Assembly: GCA_963663495.1 (NCBI GenBank)
Contig: OY760427.1
Coordinates: forward strand, 2,046,001 to 2,110,000
Direction: 5' to 3'
Length of the DNA: 64,000 bases
Source of the DNA: G963663495 sp963663495
GTDB taxonomy: Bacteria; Bacteroidota; Rhodothermia; Rhodothermales; Bin80
Position 1 is the first letter of the stretch, and the number at the start of each line of letters is the position of its first letter. The position numbers and the translations under genes were made by a program. Positions 54,647 to 64,000 of this stretch are shown in pieces. The notes under the pieces were generated by a model. The model saw only the letters and a list, made by a program, of their open reading frames with translations, did not search any database and had not been told where the DNA came from.

Positions 54647-56567
54647 GTGTTTGCCAGAAAAGTATGGTCTTGCGAGCGACTCTTGGCTGAGTGGGGGGCT
54701 GGAATTCGAATTGGGGATCGGAATGACAAGTCAGCAAGGATTTTTCGACGGTAACGGTGCCGACTTTGTCCGCTCACGCCGGCAATCCTGGGGTTTTGAC
54801 GTTGATCAGACGTGTTTTTGTCGTCCATCAGCGAGGCATGAACATACGTTGGCCTCTCGCCCTTGCAGGCTACCTTGATTCTGTGCTGAAGACGCTCGCG
54901 CGAGTACCTACGCCGCGCGCTTGCGGGCCTGCTCGCACCGCCTTCGTCGCTCCTCGCTCCGCTTCACTATCTGCCCGATACGGTGCACATTTGCCGCTAC
55001 CACTACCAGCGCCACCGTCCGAACAAAGCCTTCCTTGCCACGGGTCCGTATCAAACCCAGGCCCCGATGATTCAAATTGTTGATCGCCGACTCCACTGCC
55101 GGATGCTGACGACGACCCTCCACAAACTTCGGATCGGATTCCCTCTCCTTGTCCGCTTTGCTCAACTTACCCCTCTTCGGCATGATCACCGTGTCCAACA
55201 CCGGCTCCAGCGCCTTACGGTTCTTTACCGATGAGTACCCCTTATCCATGCTGCACGATGTGATCGCCGGATACCGATCCTTCGCTTCCTTCATAAACCC
55301 CACAATCATATCCGAATCCACCCCTTCGTGCAGTATCTGATGCCACAATATCAACTGATGCTGATCCTCCAGCACGCATACCGGCAGACCCAACTCCGCA
55401 ATCACCCCCGCCTTCCCCTTGGTGATCCAACGAGTATGCGGCTCATGTATCGAAAATACCTTCTCATCATGCGGAATCACCTCCCCCTTCAACAAACGCC
55501 TATCTACTTGATCTATCTGCCTTTGTGCATCTGCCAAGTACCGCAACACCTCCTCAAGATCCGCGTCTTTCTCCTTCAACACGCTGACACTGCTCTCCGC
55601 ACGCTCAATCAGAACACGACACATCTTCACATACTTTCTCACCTTCGACTCATCACGCCACTGACGGTGCGTACGCACCCGGTTGAAGGCCTTCTTCAAG
55701 GTACGACTCCAGTACACAGCCTTGCGCCAGCCCGCAAGGCTGTGCGCCTCACATGCGCAATGCAACTCCCGAATCAGGCACCGCATCGATTCCCACAACA
55801 AACGAACATCCGTAGGCCACTCCACATTCGCTTTGGCCACCGCCGAATCAACCCGGCAAAGAAGCGGCTCCTCTGGCTCCTGTTCTACCAATCGGTGACC
55901 GCAAGCCACCACCGCATCGTTGATCTGCTTCAGGATGTCCGCTGTTAGCAGGCTCACGTTATCAATAACGGTCTGCAGCTGATAGACAGGCTCGTCCCAG
56001 AAATTCGTATGCCCCAGCATCTGGCGCACCTCCAAATGATTGGCGGCCAGGCTCCTCAAACGATCAAAGTCGCAGTTGAGGGCCTGCTTCAATACCCCCA
56101 AGACAAAGACGCGCCAAAGTGCCATCCCCGGACGACCACGCTGCAAATCAATATTCGGAAGCAACTGCTTCTCCAGGATCTCAAAGATCTTCTGCCGAGC
56201 CGTTGGGTCGCAATACAGGTGCTGCAGACCTTTTAGCACTGCCGGTATATCGTCCCGGTCTTTGGGGTGGAAGGTCATCTCTTCAATGGGGACCTGCCCG
56301 AGCTTAAACTGTGTATCCTCTACAATCCGCATGGTATTAATCGTATGAATAATCGGCCCCAAGGGGCCTTATATCGATGAAAACGCCCGAAACAGAAGGA
56401 TTTGGCCAAACATTCGTTAGAGACACGCTGGCTGAATAATCTGCAATGTGCAAATACGGTATGGCTCATATCCATCTGTAACCGTAACGCTTACAGGTGG
56501 ATAGAACGAGTATCAAACGGCCTTGTTTCGCCGTTTTTCAGCCCTCCTACCTTTTTCTGGCAAACAC
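54647..56567 (-). mobile_element. ISNCY-type insertion sequence with TATATA duplication
   Basis: About 1.92 kb, ends GTGTTTGCCAGAAAA and its complement. TATATA is present on both sides (54641-54646 and 56568-56573). Removing the IS restores ACTCACG-TATATA-ATTCCCC, the right end of a tnpB element, so it is a later insertion into that relic. Confidence 0.85.
54908..56332 (-). CDS. DDE transposase, ISNCY type
   Basis: 474 aa from the ATG at 56332 (MRIVEDTQFKLGQVPIEE); the frame is open to 56362. Contains RPGMALWRVFVLGVLKQAL, first Asp CRVDSAVAKANVEWPTD, FSIHEPHTRWITKGKAG, second Asp CSMDKGYSSVKNR, and Glu VESAINNLNHRGLGLIRTRG. The length and motif spacing match transposases classed ISNCY. Intact, both IS ends present, so possibly active. 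Confidence 0.85.
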   Translation of the reverse strand: MRIVEDTQFKLGQVPIEEMTFHPKDRDDIPAVLKGLQHLYCDPTARQKIFEILEKQLLPNIDLQRGRPGMALWRVFVLGVLKQALNCDFDRLRSLAANHLEVRQMLGHTNFWDEPVYQLQTVIDNVSLLTADILKQINDAVVACGHRLVEQEPEEPLLCRVDSAVAKANVEWPTDVRLLWESMRCLIRELHCACEAHSLAGWRKAVYWSRTLKKAFNRVRTHRQWRDESKVRKYVKMCRVLIERAESSVSVLKEKDADLEEVLRYLADAQRQIDQVDRRLLKGEVIPHDEKVFSIHEPHTRWITKGKAGVIAELGLPVCVLEDQHQLILWHQILHEGVDSDMIVGFMKEAKDRYPAITSCSMDKGYSSVKNRKALEPVLDTVIMPKRGKLSKADKERESDPKFVEGRRQHPAVESAINNLNHRGLGLIRTRGKEGFVRTVALVVVAANVHRIGQIVKRSEERRRRCEQARKRAA

Positions 56568-56581
56568 TATATAATTCCCCT

Positions 56582-56791
56582 TGGAATAACCAGTTCTGCC
56601 TCGTTTACAAACCAACACTTATCAGCTCGCGATGGGATGATTTCGGTCGTGTTATGCGGTACCAGGACTACGGAAATCGGTCGTCGCACTGGGGGTGGGA
56701 AATCAACCATATCCGTCCGGTATCTCAAGGTGGCACAGATGCTCCGTTAAATCTCCGTCCGCTTAATTGGGTTTCCAATCTGGATTGCTAA
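56582..56791 (+). pseudogene. HNH endonuclease gene, 5'-truncated
   Basis: The frame coming out of the tnpB relic gives DDFGRVMRYQDYGNRSSHWGWE, then INHIRPVSQGGTDAPLNLRPLNW and stops after SNLDC. This is the C-terminal half of a small HNH-type nuclease (GWEIDHIxPVSxGG...NLxPLxW). The Asp before the first His is Asn here. The N-terminal half has been replaced by the tnpB right end. If it was a nuclease or toxin it is probably inactive now. Confidence 0.65.
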
Positions 56792-57221
56792 ACGGGCATC
56801 AACAACAACGACTTAGCGCCCATGCCTAAGATAGTGACATGGTTTCGGCTATTAGCCGCCGGAACGTGAGTCTCCGCCTTAGCGATACAAGCGGAGAGAA
56901 CGCGCATCCGGTTGAGCGCGTCCGGCGGATTCGCGCAGTCTGCGCCGTAGCGGTGCGGATTGATTGCGCTGATCCTGTGGAACGTGTCCCTATGCGCGGT
57001 TTTCGGCATCGGCCAACAATTCTCCAGCCCGTTCACAGATTGCGCGTGGTGTCTGTGAGTATGCGCGAAAGTAGTGATTACCTCCGCAATGGCAGGGGAG
57101 GGGGATGCCGTTAGCGTATCGCAAGCAGTGATTGGGTTACAGGCAGAATCAAATGAATTTCTCCTCTGAACGCGCGCTGCTCCATGCGCAGCAATAGCGG
57201 ACACAGGCAAATGCGCCTGGC
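56792..57221. other. No recognisable gene
   Basis: About 430 bases, with ORFs on both strands overlapping each other and no family resemblance. Downstream edge of paralogue 2. Confidence 0.3.
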
Positions 57222-59801
57222 TCAGTGCTTGCGAAGTACCGCGGTATGCGTCGAGGTTGATTGGCTCCCTGTGTGGGAAATACGGGCAAAATAGGTTCCG
57301 CTGGCTACCGCCGATGCCTCCCACAATGTCCGGTGAATTCCAGGGCTGTGGTAGGAAGTGCCGAGCAATTGGAGGCGCCGCCCCATCAGATCGTAGATCT
57401 CAACTGACACGACACCATGCCCTGCAATGGTGTATTCCAGTGTAATTTCGGTGTCAAAGGGATTGGGATAGACTCCCGACAGAGAAATATAGTTAGCTGG
57501 CACCGGCGGGGGTTCTGAGAGGGTGGCAGTAGTTGATAGGTCCAAAGTGTACATGGAACGACCGTGCGTGCCCGCGACGAGGATATGGTGCTGATCGTCA
57601 GAAAATATCTTCATGTCGTACACAGGGACCTGAGGCAGTCCATCCGCAAGAAGCACCCAGTTGGCGCCATCGTCTGTACTCATGAAGGCCCCCAGGTCGG
57701 TCCCGACAAAAAGGCGCGAAGGGCTTTTGGGGTCTACAGCAAACGCGTTGACAGGTGCCTGCACGAGATTGGATGTTATGTCGTCCCATGTGGCTCCCAA
57801 GTCTCGCGTGCGGAGCACATGGGGCTCGTAGTCTCGCCATGGGCGGCCCGAATAGGTGACATACGCCGTTTGCAAGTCTTCAGGGTCGGGGACGACACGG
57901 GTCACCCATCTACGCGGGAGTGTATCAGAAATTCGTGTCCACGATTCGGCATGATCCTGGCTTACCCAAACATTGCCATCGTCGGTACCAGCGTACACAA
58001 CAGAAGAATCAACGGGAGACACTGCAATAGTCGTTACGGTACCCAACCGTGTGTTTTTACTCTCCGGGCGCACCAGTGGCGCACTGACCTCCTCCCAAGT
58101 CCGAGCTCCATCCGCTGTGCGGTGTATCCGGTCTGTCCCATAGTACAGAACCAAGTGGTTGTGAGGATCCATTTCAACAGGTGTGGCCCAGTTTCTGGGT
58201 TGGTTAGAAGGGATTTGGGTGGACACCGGGATTACATCACGGCCTCCGTCTTCTCGAAAGACCAACTTCACGAGGACACCAAATTGTTGCTCGGCATACA
58301 CTGTAGTTGTGTCTACTGGATCAACGATGACGTAGAAGCCATCGCCACCGAGGATCCGTCGCCAATTGTCTGTCCCGTTGCTCATTAAGGTGCCGTTGTC
58401 CTGCGTACCCCCGTAGAATTGATTGGGATTGGTAGGATGGAGGCCGATTTCATAAAACTGCGTGTTAGCTAACGCGGGCCTAAAACTAAATGTGCTCCCT
58501 CGATTCGTGGAAATCGCCAATCCACCATCGTTACCTACAAGGACTGTTTCCGGTTCGTTTGGATGAAAAGCTAGCGCATGGTAATCGACATGAGTCCCCG
58601 TAATGTGGTCCCAGGTGGCACCTCCAGTGTTGGACTTTCCCATTAAAACATCCAACACGTATATGATGTCAGGGTTGTCCGGCGCAACGCGCACCTGGCC
58701 AAAGTACCAGGAGAACCCACGAAAGCCGAATCTGGCTGCTTTGCCAGGGTCGGCATCTCTCCATGTCTCTCCACCGTCATCGGAGCGGTAGAGACCGTAA
58801 TAGGTATGAGAACCGAACAACGGGGAGTTCCCGGTGAACAGAGCATACACGGTATCAGGGAAGTCTCTGCATATGGCTAAGCCAATTCTCCCGACTCCAT
58901 CTGCTACAGGCAGCCCATGATCCACTCCAAGGCGTTCCCATGTCGTTCCTCCATCCACGGATCTGTAGATACCGCTTTCCGTGCCCACGAAGTCCGTACT
59001 GGTAATGTTTCGTAGCCGGATCCATGTTGCAGCAAACAGGACATCAGGATTGTCCGGTCGCATAGCGAGGTCTATTACCCCGGTACTGTCACTGATAAAG
59101 AGCACCTTGTCCCAGGTGGCTCCGCCATTCGTGCTTCGGTATACGCCTCTGTCGGGTTCGGCCTTAAAGTAGGATCCGATGGAAGCGGCGTAAATGCGCT
59201 GTGGATCGCTGGGGCTTACTAAAATACGGGAAACATGGCTTGCGTCCTGCAAACCTGAGGGGTTCCAGGATTGTCCTCCGTCGGTGGATTTGTATACCCC
59301 GAAGCCTCGCATAGTATTGTGCCCACCGTTGGCTTCACCCGTACCGACATACAGGGTGCCTGTGTTCTGCGGATCTACGGAAATGTCGCCTATGGACTGT
59401 GTAGGCTGGTCGTCGAAAATGGGCGTCCATGTTCTGCCGCCATCTTCAGACTTATAAACGCCTCCAACCGCACTGCCTGCGTACACCGTGCCTGGGTTCA
59501 GCGGGTCAAAAGCGATATCGGATATGCGCCCCGGAATATTGGTAGGTCCAACCGAATGCCAGGCGGGCAGGCCTGTCTTCTTGGGTGCAGCACGCAGCTG
59601 AGCCACTTCCTGACCAGCATGGAAGTATGCTTCTTCGTCGTACTCAAAATGCGGGTAGGTTCGCTTTATCCACTCGAATTCATTGGGGTAGCGTTTGCTG
59701 ACCTCGGGTACGACGACATGGATACCATCGCCGCCATCAAAACATAAGAGTCCAAGCAACAGCATAGTACAAACGGTAATTCGTGTGTGGCTATGGGTCA
59801 C
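57222..59801 (-). CDS. Secreted BNR/sortilin-like beta-propeller protein with T9SS C-terminal domain (paralogue 2)
   Basis: 859 aa, collinear with the protein at 51189-53771 and roughly two thirds identical by eye. Signal peptide (TVCTMLLLGLLCFDGG), a short Pro/Tyr-rich stretch (EWIKRTYPHFEYDEEAYF), BNR repeats (SEDGGRTW, STDGGQSW, STNGGATW, SVDGGTTW, SDDGGETW) and a C-terminal sorting domain (YPNPFDTEITLEYTI ... GTYFARI). Same order of loops, including FYGGTQDNGTLMS and AGTDDGNVWVS. Substrate or ligand unknown. Standing alone on its strand; upstream of it lies IS1380 copy 3. Confidence 0.9.
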   Translation of the reverse strand: MTHSHTRITVCTMLLLGLLCFDGGDGIHVVVPEVSKRYPNEFEWIKRTYPHFEYDEEAYFHAGQEVAQLRAAPKKTGLPAWHSVGPTNIPGRISDIAFDPLNPGTVYAGSAVGGVYKSEDGGRTWTPIFDDQPTQSIGDISVDPQNTGTLYVGTGEANGGHNTMRGFGVYKSTDGGQSWNPSGLQDASHVSRILVSPSDPQRIYAASIGSYFKAEPDRGVYRSTNGGATWDKVLFISDSTGVIDLAMRPDNPDVLFAATWIRLRNITSTDFVGTESGIYRSVDGGTTWERLGVDHGLPVADGVGRIGLAICRDFPDTVYALFTGNSPLFGSHTYYGLYRSDDGGETWRDADPGKAARFGFRGFSWYFGQVRVAPDNPDIIYVLDVLMGKSNTGGATWDHITGTHVDYHALAFHPNEPETVLVGNDGGLAISTNRGSTFSFRPALANTQFYEIGLHPTNPNQFYGGTQDNGTLMSNGTDNWRRILGGDGFYVIVDPVDTTTVYAEQQFGVLVKLVFREDGGRDVIPVSTQIPSNQPRNWATPVEMDPHNHLVLYYGTDRIHRTADGARTWEEVSAPLVRPESKNTRLGTVTTIAVSPVDSSVVYAGTDDGNVWVSQDHAESWTRISDTLPRRWVTRVVPDPEDLQTAYVTYSGRPWRDYEPHVLRTRDLGATWDDITSNLVQAPVNAFAVDPKSPSRLFVGTDLGAFMSTDDGANWVLLADGLPQVPVYDMKIFSDDQHHILVAGTHGRSMYTLDLSTTATLSEPPPVPANYISLSGVYPNPFDTEITLEYTIAGHGVVSVEIYDLMGRRLQLLGTSYHSPGIHRTLWEASAVASGTYFARISHTGSQSTSTHTAVLRKH

Positions 59802-60021
59802 TAAGTGGTTCGTATGATGCGGTAAGTAACGACGAGCATCTTGCAGGACCCAGGCAGTCGTTGTGGACGCATTAAATGCAGATCACATCCGAACGCTACC
59901 GACCCAGAATATACAGCCTTTCAGCGATGGTAGCGTGCCGCGAAAATTTGCTAAGCGGGACTATTGTGCGGGGTATACATCCGAACCACTACGTTTCCCG
60001 CAGAAATTCGCGTCTTTATAA

Positions 60022-60620
60022 CTCCCTTATTCATAAGGGAGTTAAGTGGCGGGGAATCGTCGTTTAATATTATGGTGTAATATGTTGACTATACACGGGG
60101 TGAATGGACTCTTCCGCGACGCTCAAGCGTTCAGATACCCCAATACCCATTCACCCTGTAACACGCCCGATGCCAGATCCCAAATCCAACCTTCTGTTCG
60201 CTTGCCAGTTCAATAAATCCGTTAAAGTTGTACGCTCCAAGACCGATAATCTAACATCGGATGCGGGCGTCATTCCTATGCGCCTGCTCATGGTGATCAG
60301 CACCTTGGCATGCCGACTCGCTTCCGTGCTTAAGGACAATCGGTCCCAAGCTCGGATTACGCATAGCCTTGAGGAGTTAGTGCGGCAGTACCTGCTGCAA
60401 CATGTGCAGGGGTGGGGACGTCAGTCAGATGCGGACAAGCTTCGAAGGGACCCCGCCATGCGCGTGGCCACTTCTTCCAAAAGGGGTATGGAGGCTTTAC
60501 AGGACGATAGGTCCCTGGCATCCCAGCCAACCATGTCTCGCTTCGTGCGCATGTTGGCCGGGAAAAAGAATTTCAAGAAGTTGCGCCTTTTTGCAGAGAC
60601 ATTCGCCATGGAGCACCTGC
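60022..60620 (+). mobile_element. IS1380 fragment, copy 3
   Basis: Starts with the palindromic IS1380 end (CTCCCTTATTCATAAGGGAG) and contains the first ~170 codons of the transposase from 60104 (MDSSATLKRSDTPIPIHP...). It breaks off at 60620 in the codons for AMEHL, where an IS66-type end begins. Confidence 0.85.
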
Positions 60621-61076
60621 GTAAGCGTGCGGTGAACTACATCTTGATTAGGTGATGGGTTCTTGGGAGCTTACCCGTAGACGTGAGAACCCAGATCGCA
60701 TGGTACAGCCCAGATGTACGGCGGAAGAGATGTTTCCGCTGGTAGAGCAGTATAACGAAAGGCCCCAGTCCGCAGCGGCGTATTGCACAGAGCAGGGCAT
60801 CTCGTACGGACCGTTGAATTACTGGAGGCGGAAGTATTGCCAGGAGACTGCAGCCGAGGACAGCCGAGGCTTCGTGGAGGTAGGCAATGCACCGCCAAGG
60901 GAAGCGGTGCAGGAAGAGATCGCGTTTTGCACGAGAGGATGGCATTATTCACCTCAAGTCACACACCATACCTGCTGGGCCGAAATACCCGAGATATTCC
61001 GACAGCCATGCCAGCGAGAGTTGACCAGAACTGACGAACAATCTAACCGTGATGGATGATTTATGGGGGAAGGGCA
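60621..61076 (+). mobile_element. IS66-type element fragment with tnpA accessory gene
   Basis: Begins GTAAGCGTGCGGTGAACT, a classical IS66 terminal sequence, different from the IS66 at 17.2 kb. The gene from 60655 resembles IS66 TnpA: EEMFPLVEQYNERPQSAAAYC, TEQGISYGPLNYWRRKY. Its 3' end has drifted out of frame near 60945. The fragment ends in repeat R2 at about 61076, where another IS66 starts. No tnpB or tnpC of this type is left. Confidence 0.7.
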
Positions 61077-61808
61077 GAACAAGCCAGCTTCTCCCACCTG
61101 TTGAGCATGTACCCCACGGCCTCATCCCATCCCGCACTCGGCCGGTGCTCACGACTCTCCTCAAGCCATGGCTTCAACTTCTCCAGTACCGGCCGTGCCT
61201 CCTCCTGTCGTACCTCTACACGCCGAGCCGGACCAGCTCCCTCCTTACGCAACCCACACTCTATCGCATACAACTGCCGGATTTCCTCCATTACATGGCG
61301 CACCTTCTTGGGCTCCTTTTTCCTGCAGTCATAAAACTTGCGACGCGCATGCGCCATACATCCAAACAGCGTTATCCCGCCCCGCGTACCAAACGCATCG
61401 TTCACCACATACCCGTCGGTTTGCATCGCCCCTCTATATCCGCGCAAGAATTCCCACGGTCCAGCGCGCGCACGGCTCGGGCTGTAATCCATCATCACCA
61501 CCTTCGCCCGCGGTGCCAGGTATACCCAAAGATAGCCGCGATCCTGCAATATTCATGTCGTACCCTGTTCGGGTCTAAAAGTGCTGTTTCGGTGCCTGCA
61601 GGACCGATTGTGCGTTGTTCACGCGTAGGGACGACCATGAGAGGGGCTGAAAACACCAGTTTAGGCCCTTTTCCCGACACGACAGCGGTCACATTACCGA
61701 GATTTTGGGAAGATGTCTGTCGGGTAGACACACCTCTGCCTACCTTCTCTTTCCGCTTTCCGCGTTGGGCGCCTGCGGTGTTGGAGCGCAGGCACAAATT
61801 TGACTTAG

Positions 61809-63569
61809 CTAGCCCTTCATGGGAAGCGTGATCCATGTGAGTTGACAATAACGTCGCCAAAATTGCTCCCATGCAGCATCTGCACTGGCGGCAATGTGGA
61901 TAACGATGTTGCGCGCGTGTTGTACGAAGCGGGCCCCCACCTTGAGTACACGCTCGCGATAGGTGCTCAGACTTATCTGGGATTCGTCAGGCTCCCGCAT
62001 AAGGCAGCGCCCCACATGCATGAGCTGATACGTTAGAAGGTATACCTGTAGCAGGACCTCGTTCTCGGCTCGGATCTCGGCATCCTGTTCCGACCCATCC
62101 TGTTCCGACTCATCCTGTTCCGACCCATCCTGTTCCGACCCATCCTGTTCCGACTCATCCTGTTCCGACTCATCCTGTTCCGACCCATCCTGTTCCGACT
62201 CATCCTGTTCCGACTCATCCTGTTCCGACCCATCCTGTTCCGACCCATCCTGTTCCGACCCATCCTGTTCCGACCCATCCTGTTCCGACTCATCCTGTTC
62301 CGACTCATCCTGTTCCGACCCATCCTGCTCCGACTCATCCTGCTCCGACTCATCAGGCACCCGCACTACAGGCCGGCCCTTATAGTGTGTCTTCGGACGG
62401 AGAACCGACGACAGCGCCATGGAGCAAGCCGCATTCAGCTCCCCGAAGTGCTTTTCCGCCTTTCCTCTCTTCCGGTACAGATTCACAAGCTGCTCTGCCG
62501 GATAGGCTTCTACATCCAGATCGGTGATCAGATAGAAATGCCGCGGAAAAAGCTCTCCCGGCACCGGATCAACCACGAGCACCACACGACGCTCTACGGA
62601 CCAGCACTTTGCACGGTAGCGCAGTTCGTGGTAGCATTCGTCCGACGGCTGATCACCCTCCAAATGAGGCGCCGCAAGCCCGTCAATCACATCGTTCCCT
62701 TTCAGACGCATCACGTAGCCGATACGGTCGTTCTCCAGCTTATCACATAATTCGCCACTGTTGAAGCCTGCGTCCAATCGGACAATGACCTTGTCGGCCA
62801 CATGTTCACGCAATGCCAGCCCAATGCGTCGAATGAAACCGTAGCAGTCCTTCACCACATTCTGCGTGCCCCCTCGCAATTCCGTCCCCAACATGTCGCC
62901 CGACTCACCGCATATGGCGATAAGGGGCAGAAAGATGGTGCGCTTGTAATATCCGTTCCACTTGCTGCCCTGCTGCTTGCCATGCGTATCTACCGGTACA
63001 CCGTCCACATCAAAGACCACCTCGGGGCGGCGCTTCCCGCCACCACGCTGCAGCAGGTGCTCCATGGCGAATGTCTCTACAAAAAGGCGCAACTTCTTGA
63101 AATTCTTTTTCCCGGCCAACATGTGCACGAAGCGAGACATGGTTGGCTGGGATGCCAGGGACCTATCGTCCTGTAATGCCCTCATACCCCTTTTGGAAGA
63201 AGTGGCCACGCGCATGGCGGGGTCCCTTCGAAGCTTGTCCGCATCTGACTGACGTCCCCACCCCTGCACATGTTGCAGCAGGTACTGCCGCACTAACTCC
63301 TCAAGGCTATGCGTAATCCGAGCTTGGGACCGATTGTCCTTAAGCACGGAAGCGAGTCGGCATGCCAAGGTGCTGATCACCATGAGCAGGCGCATAGGAA
63401 TGACGCCCGCATCCGATGTTAGATTATCGGTCTTGGAGTGTACAACTTTAACGGATTTATTGAACTGGCAAGCGAACAGAAGGTTGGATTTGGGATCTTG
63501 CATCGGGTGTGTTACAGGGTGAATGGGTATTGGGGTTTCTGAACGTTTGAGCGTCGCACAGGATCCCAT
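61809..63569 (-). CDS. IS1380-family transposase with expanded SEQD repeat
   Basis: 586 aa. DDE residues: VFDVDGVPVDTHGKQQG (first Asp), VIVRLDAGFNSGELCD (second Asp), YRKRGKAEKHFGELNAA (Glu). The C-terminal part carries 18 tandem SEQD(E/G) pentapeptides (about residues 406-496) between KGRPVVRVPDE and AEIRAENE; the copy at 19.8 kb has two. The family is normally about 450-500 aa. The insert is highly acidic and should be disordered and exposed. Start ATG 63569. All other motifs are intact, so it may be the active source of the IS1380 copies. Confidence 0.92.
   Translation of the reverse strand: MGSCATLKRSETPIPIHPVTHPMQDPKSNLLFACQFNKSVKVVHSKTDNLTSDAGVIPMRLLMVISTLACRLASVLKDNRSQARITHSLEELVRQYLLQHVQGWGRQSDADKLRRDPAMRVATSSKRGMRALQDDRSLASQPTMSRFVHMLAGKKNFKKLRLFVETFAMEHLLQRGGGKRRPEVVFDVDGVPVDTHGKQQGSKWNGYYKRTIFLPLIAICGESGDMLGTELRGGTQNVVKDCYGFIRRIGLALREHVADKVIVRLDAGFNSGELCDKLENDRIGYVMRLKGNDVIDGLAAPHLEGDQPSDECYHELRYRAKCWSVERRVVLVVDPVPGELFPRHFYLITDLDVEAYPAEQLVNLYRKRGKAEKHFGELNAACSMALSSVLRPKTHYKGRPVVRVPDESEQDESEQDGSEQDESEQDESEQDGSEQDGSEQDGSEQDGSEQDESEQDESEQDGSEQDESEQDESEQDGSEQDGSEQDESEQDGSEQDAEIRAENEVLLQVYLLTYQLMHVGRCLMREPDESQISLSTYRERVLKVGARFVQHARNIVIHIAASADAAWEQFWRRYCQLTWITLPMKG
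62083..62352. repeat. 15-bp in-frame minisatellite inside the IS1380 transposase
   Basis: 18 head-to-tail units of CTGTTCCGACTCATC or CTGTTCCGACCCATC (plus strand). The two units at the right-hand edge read CTGCTCC, as do the two units in copy 1 (about 19803-19832); the other sixteen share CTGTTCC, so they probably expanded from one mutated unit. Confidence 0.93.
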
Positions 63570-64000
63570 TCAAACCGTGAATAGTCAACATATTACACCA
63601 TAATATTAAACGACGATTCCCCGCCACTTAACTCCCTTATGAATAAGGGAGGGCGATGCGTCTTTCCTTTCTTCTTCGGCTTTTGCACCGGGAACGTTGT
63701 CTCATCCACCCGCAGATACCCGCTACGAAGCACCTCCTTACGCAACGCATCTCCTAACGGACCCAGATACGTCGCTACCTTCGCAATCCAATCCCCCATT
63801 GTAGCAGCCGATAGCTTCACGCCATGGCGCTGAAACTTCTTCCGCAGCCGGTATAGCGGCATATGATCCACATATTTGGCTACCGCCAAATACGCCAACA
63901 ACCCCGGACCAGCCTTCCCCTTCGGTATGACACGCTTCGGCAACGGCGCTATGACCACCCCCTTGCGAGGCTCCTTGCAGACAACGTACTTCGGCCGCAC

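Larger units (their letters stand above)
61543..63652 (-). mobile_element. IS1380-family element, copy 2, complete
   Basis: 2,110 bp. Ends CCTGCAATATTCATG (left) and the complement of CCTCCCTTATTCATA (right). The 5-bp duplication GCGAT flanks it (61538-61542 and 63653-63657) and is single in the uninterrupted IS66, so this is a clean insertion. Codes for one intact transposase. Confidence 0.93.
61077..64000 (-). mobile_element. IS66 element, copy 3, split by IS1380 and running off the window
   Basis: The tnpC gene is present as its 3' part at 61077-61542 and its 5' part from 63653 to beyond 64000, identical in layout to the 17.2 kb copy but missing the last ~110 codons (breakpoint 61077) and 12 codons of the Lys/Glu loop. 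IS1380 copy 2 is inserted between, with GCGAT duplicated. Confidence 0.88.

Noticed and set aside
56788..57324. 178-aa minus-strand ORF
   Set aside because: Overlaps the 3' end of the T9SS gene in another frame and has no domain.
62083..62352. Short regular repeats as a possible CRISPR array
   Set aside because: Units are 15 bp, contiguous, without spacers, and in frame with the transposase.
62033..62353. ORF of repeated MSRNRMGRNRM peptides
   Set aside because: It is the out-of-frame reading of the 15-bp repeat inside the IS1380 transposase.

Overview
The window is a GC-rich, transposon-dense piece of a bacterial chromosome. It most likely comes from the Rhodothermota/Bacteroidota side of the tree. 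Two large secreted proteins end in a type IX secretion sorting domain (YPNPF...GTYFARL). A 31-residue AURKAIP1/COX24-type basic protein typical of that group is present, as are a tmRNA and lipobox lipoproteins. The taxonomic call is an inference from gene content, not a database result.

Region 1 (2-16870, +) is the 3' part of a giant cis-AT modular type I polyketide synthase gene that starts before the window. Reading order: end of a C-methyltransferase, structural KR, ER, KR, ACP; then KS-AT-DH-cMT-KR-ACP; then KS-AT-DH-KR-ACP; then a terminal KS-AT with no ACP and no thioesterase. Many catalytic residues are missing. Both DH domains lack the active-site His (Cys and Tyr instead), the KR of the middle module has His for the catalytic Tyr, and the terminal KS-AT keeps the KS Cys but lacks both KS His residues and the AT Ser.

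Region 2 (17.0-33.1 kb) is a transposon graveyard holding a few genes that could serve the synthase: an alpha/beta hydrolase, an Sfp-type phosphopantetheinyl transferase overlapping by ATGA with a PptH-like metallophosphoesterase, and a small ACP-like protein. Here an IS66 sits inside an IS1380, which abuts a tnpB element. Three further tnpB elements are flanked by 8-bp direct repeats and end in imperfect inverted repeats, which is not IS605-like behaviour. Group II intron, IS66 and IS21 relics fill the rest.

Region 3 (33.2-43.0 kb, all minus) is ordinary metabolism: rmuC, then a likely glycan-use cluster (TAT-exported sugar phosphate isomerase/epimerase-like protein, sugar MFS transporter, glycosidase lipoprotein, very large GH94-like protein).

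Region 4 (43.4-53.8 kb) has a broken DruA/DUF4338 gene cut by IS66, then tmRNA, a lipoprotein, an alpha/beta hydrolase, the 31-aa basic protein, YtxH, YaaA, a TauE/SafE permease, a sodium:solute symporter with its DUF3311 partner, and the first T9SS BNR/sortilin-like protein.

Region 5 (53.8-64.0 kb) has an orphan ABC ATPase, a stack of three IS ends, an ISNCY-type IS, an HNH remnant, the second T9SS BNR protein and more nested IS1380/IS66. One intact IS1380 transposase contains an 18-unit 15-bp in-frame repeat. No CRISPR array and no tRNA gene were seen.
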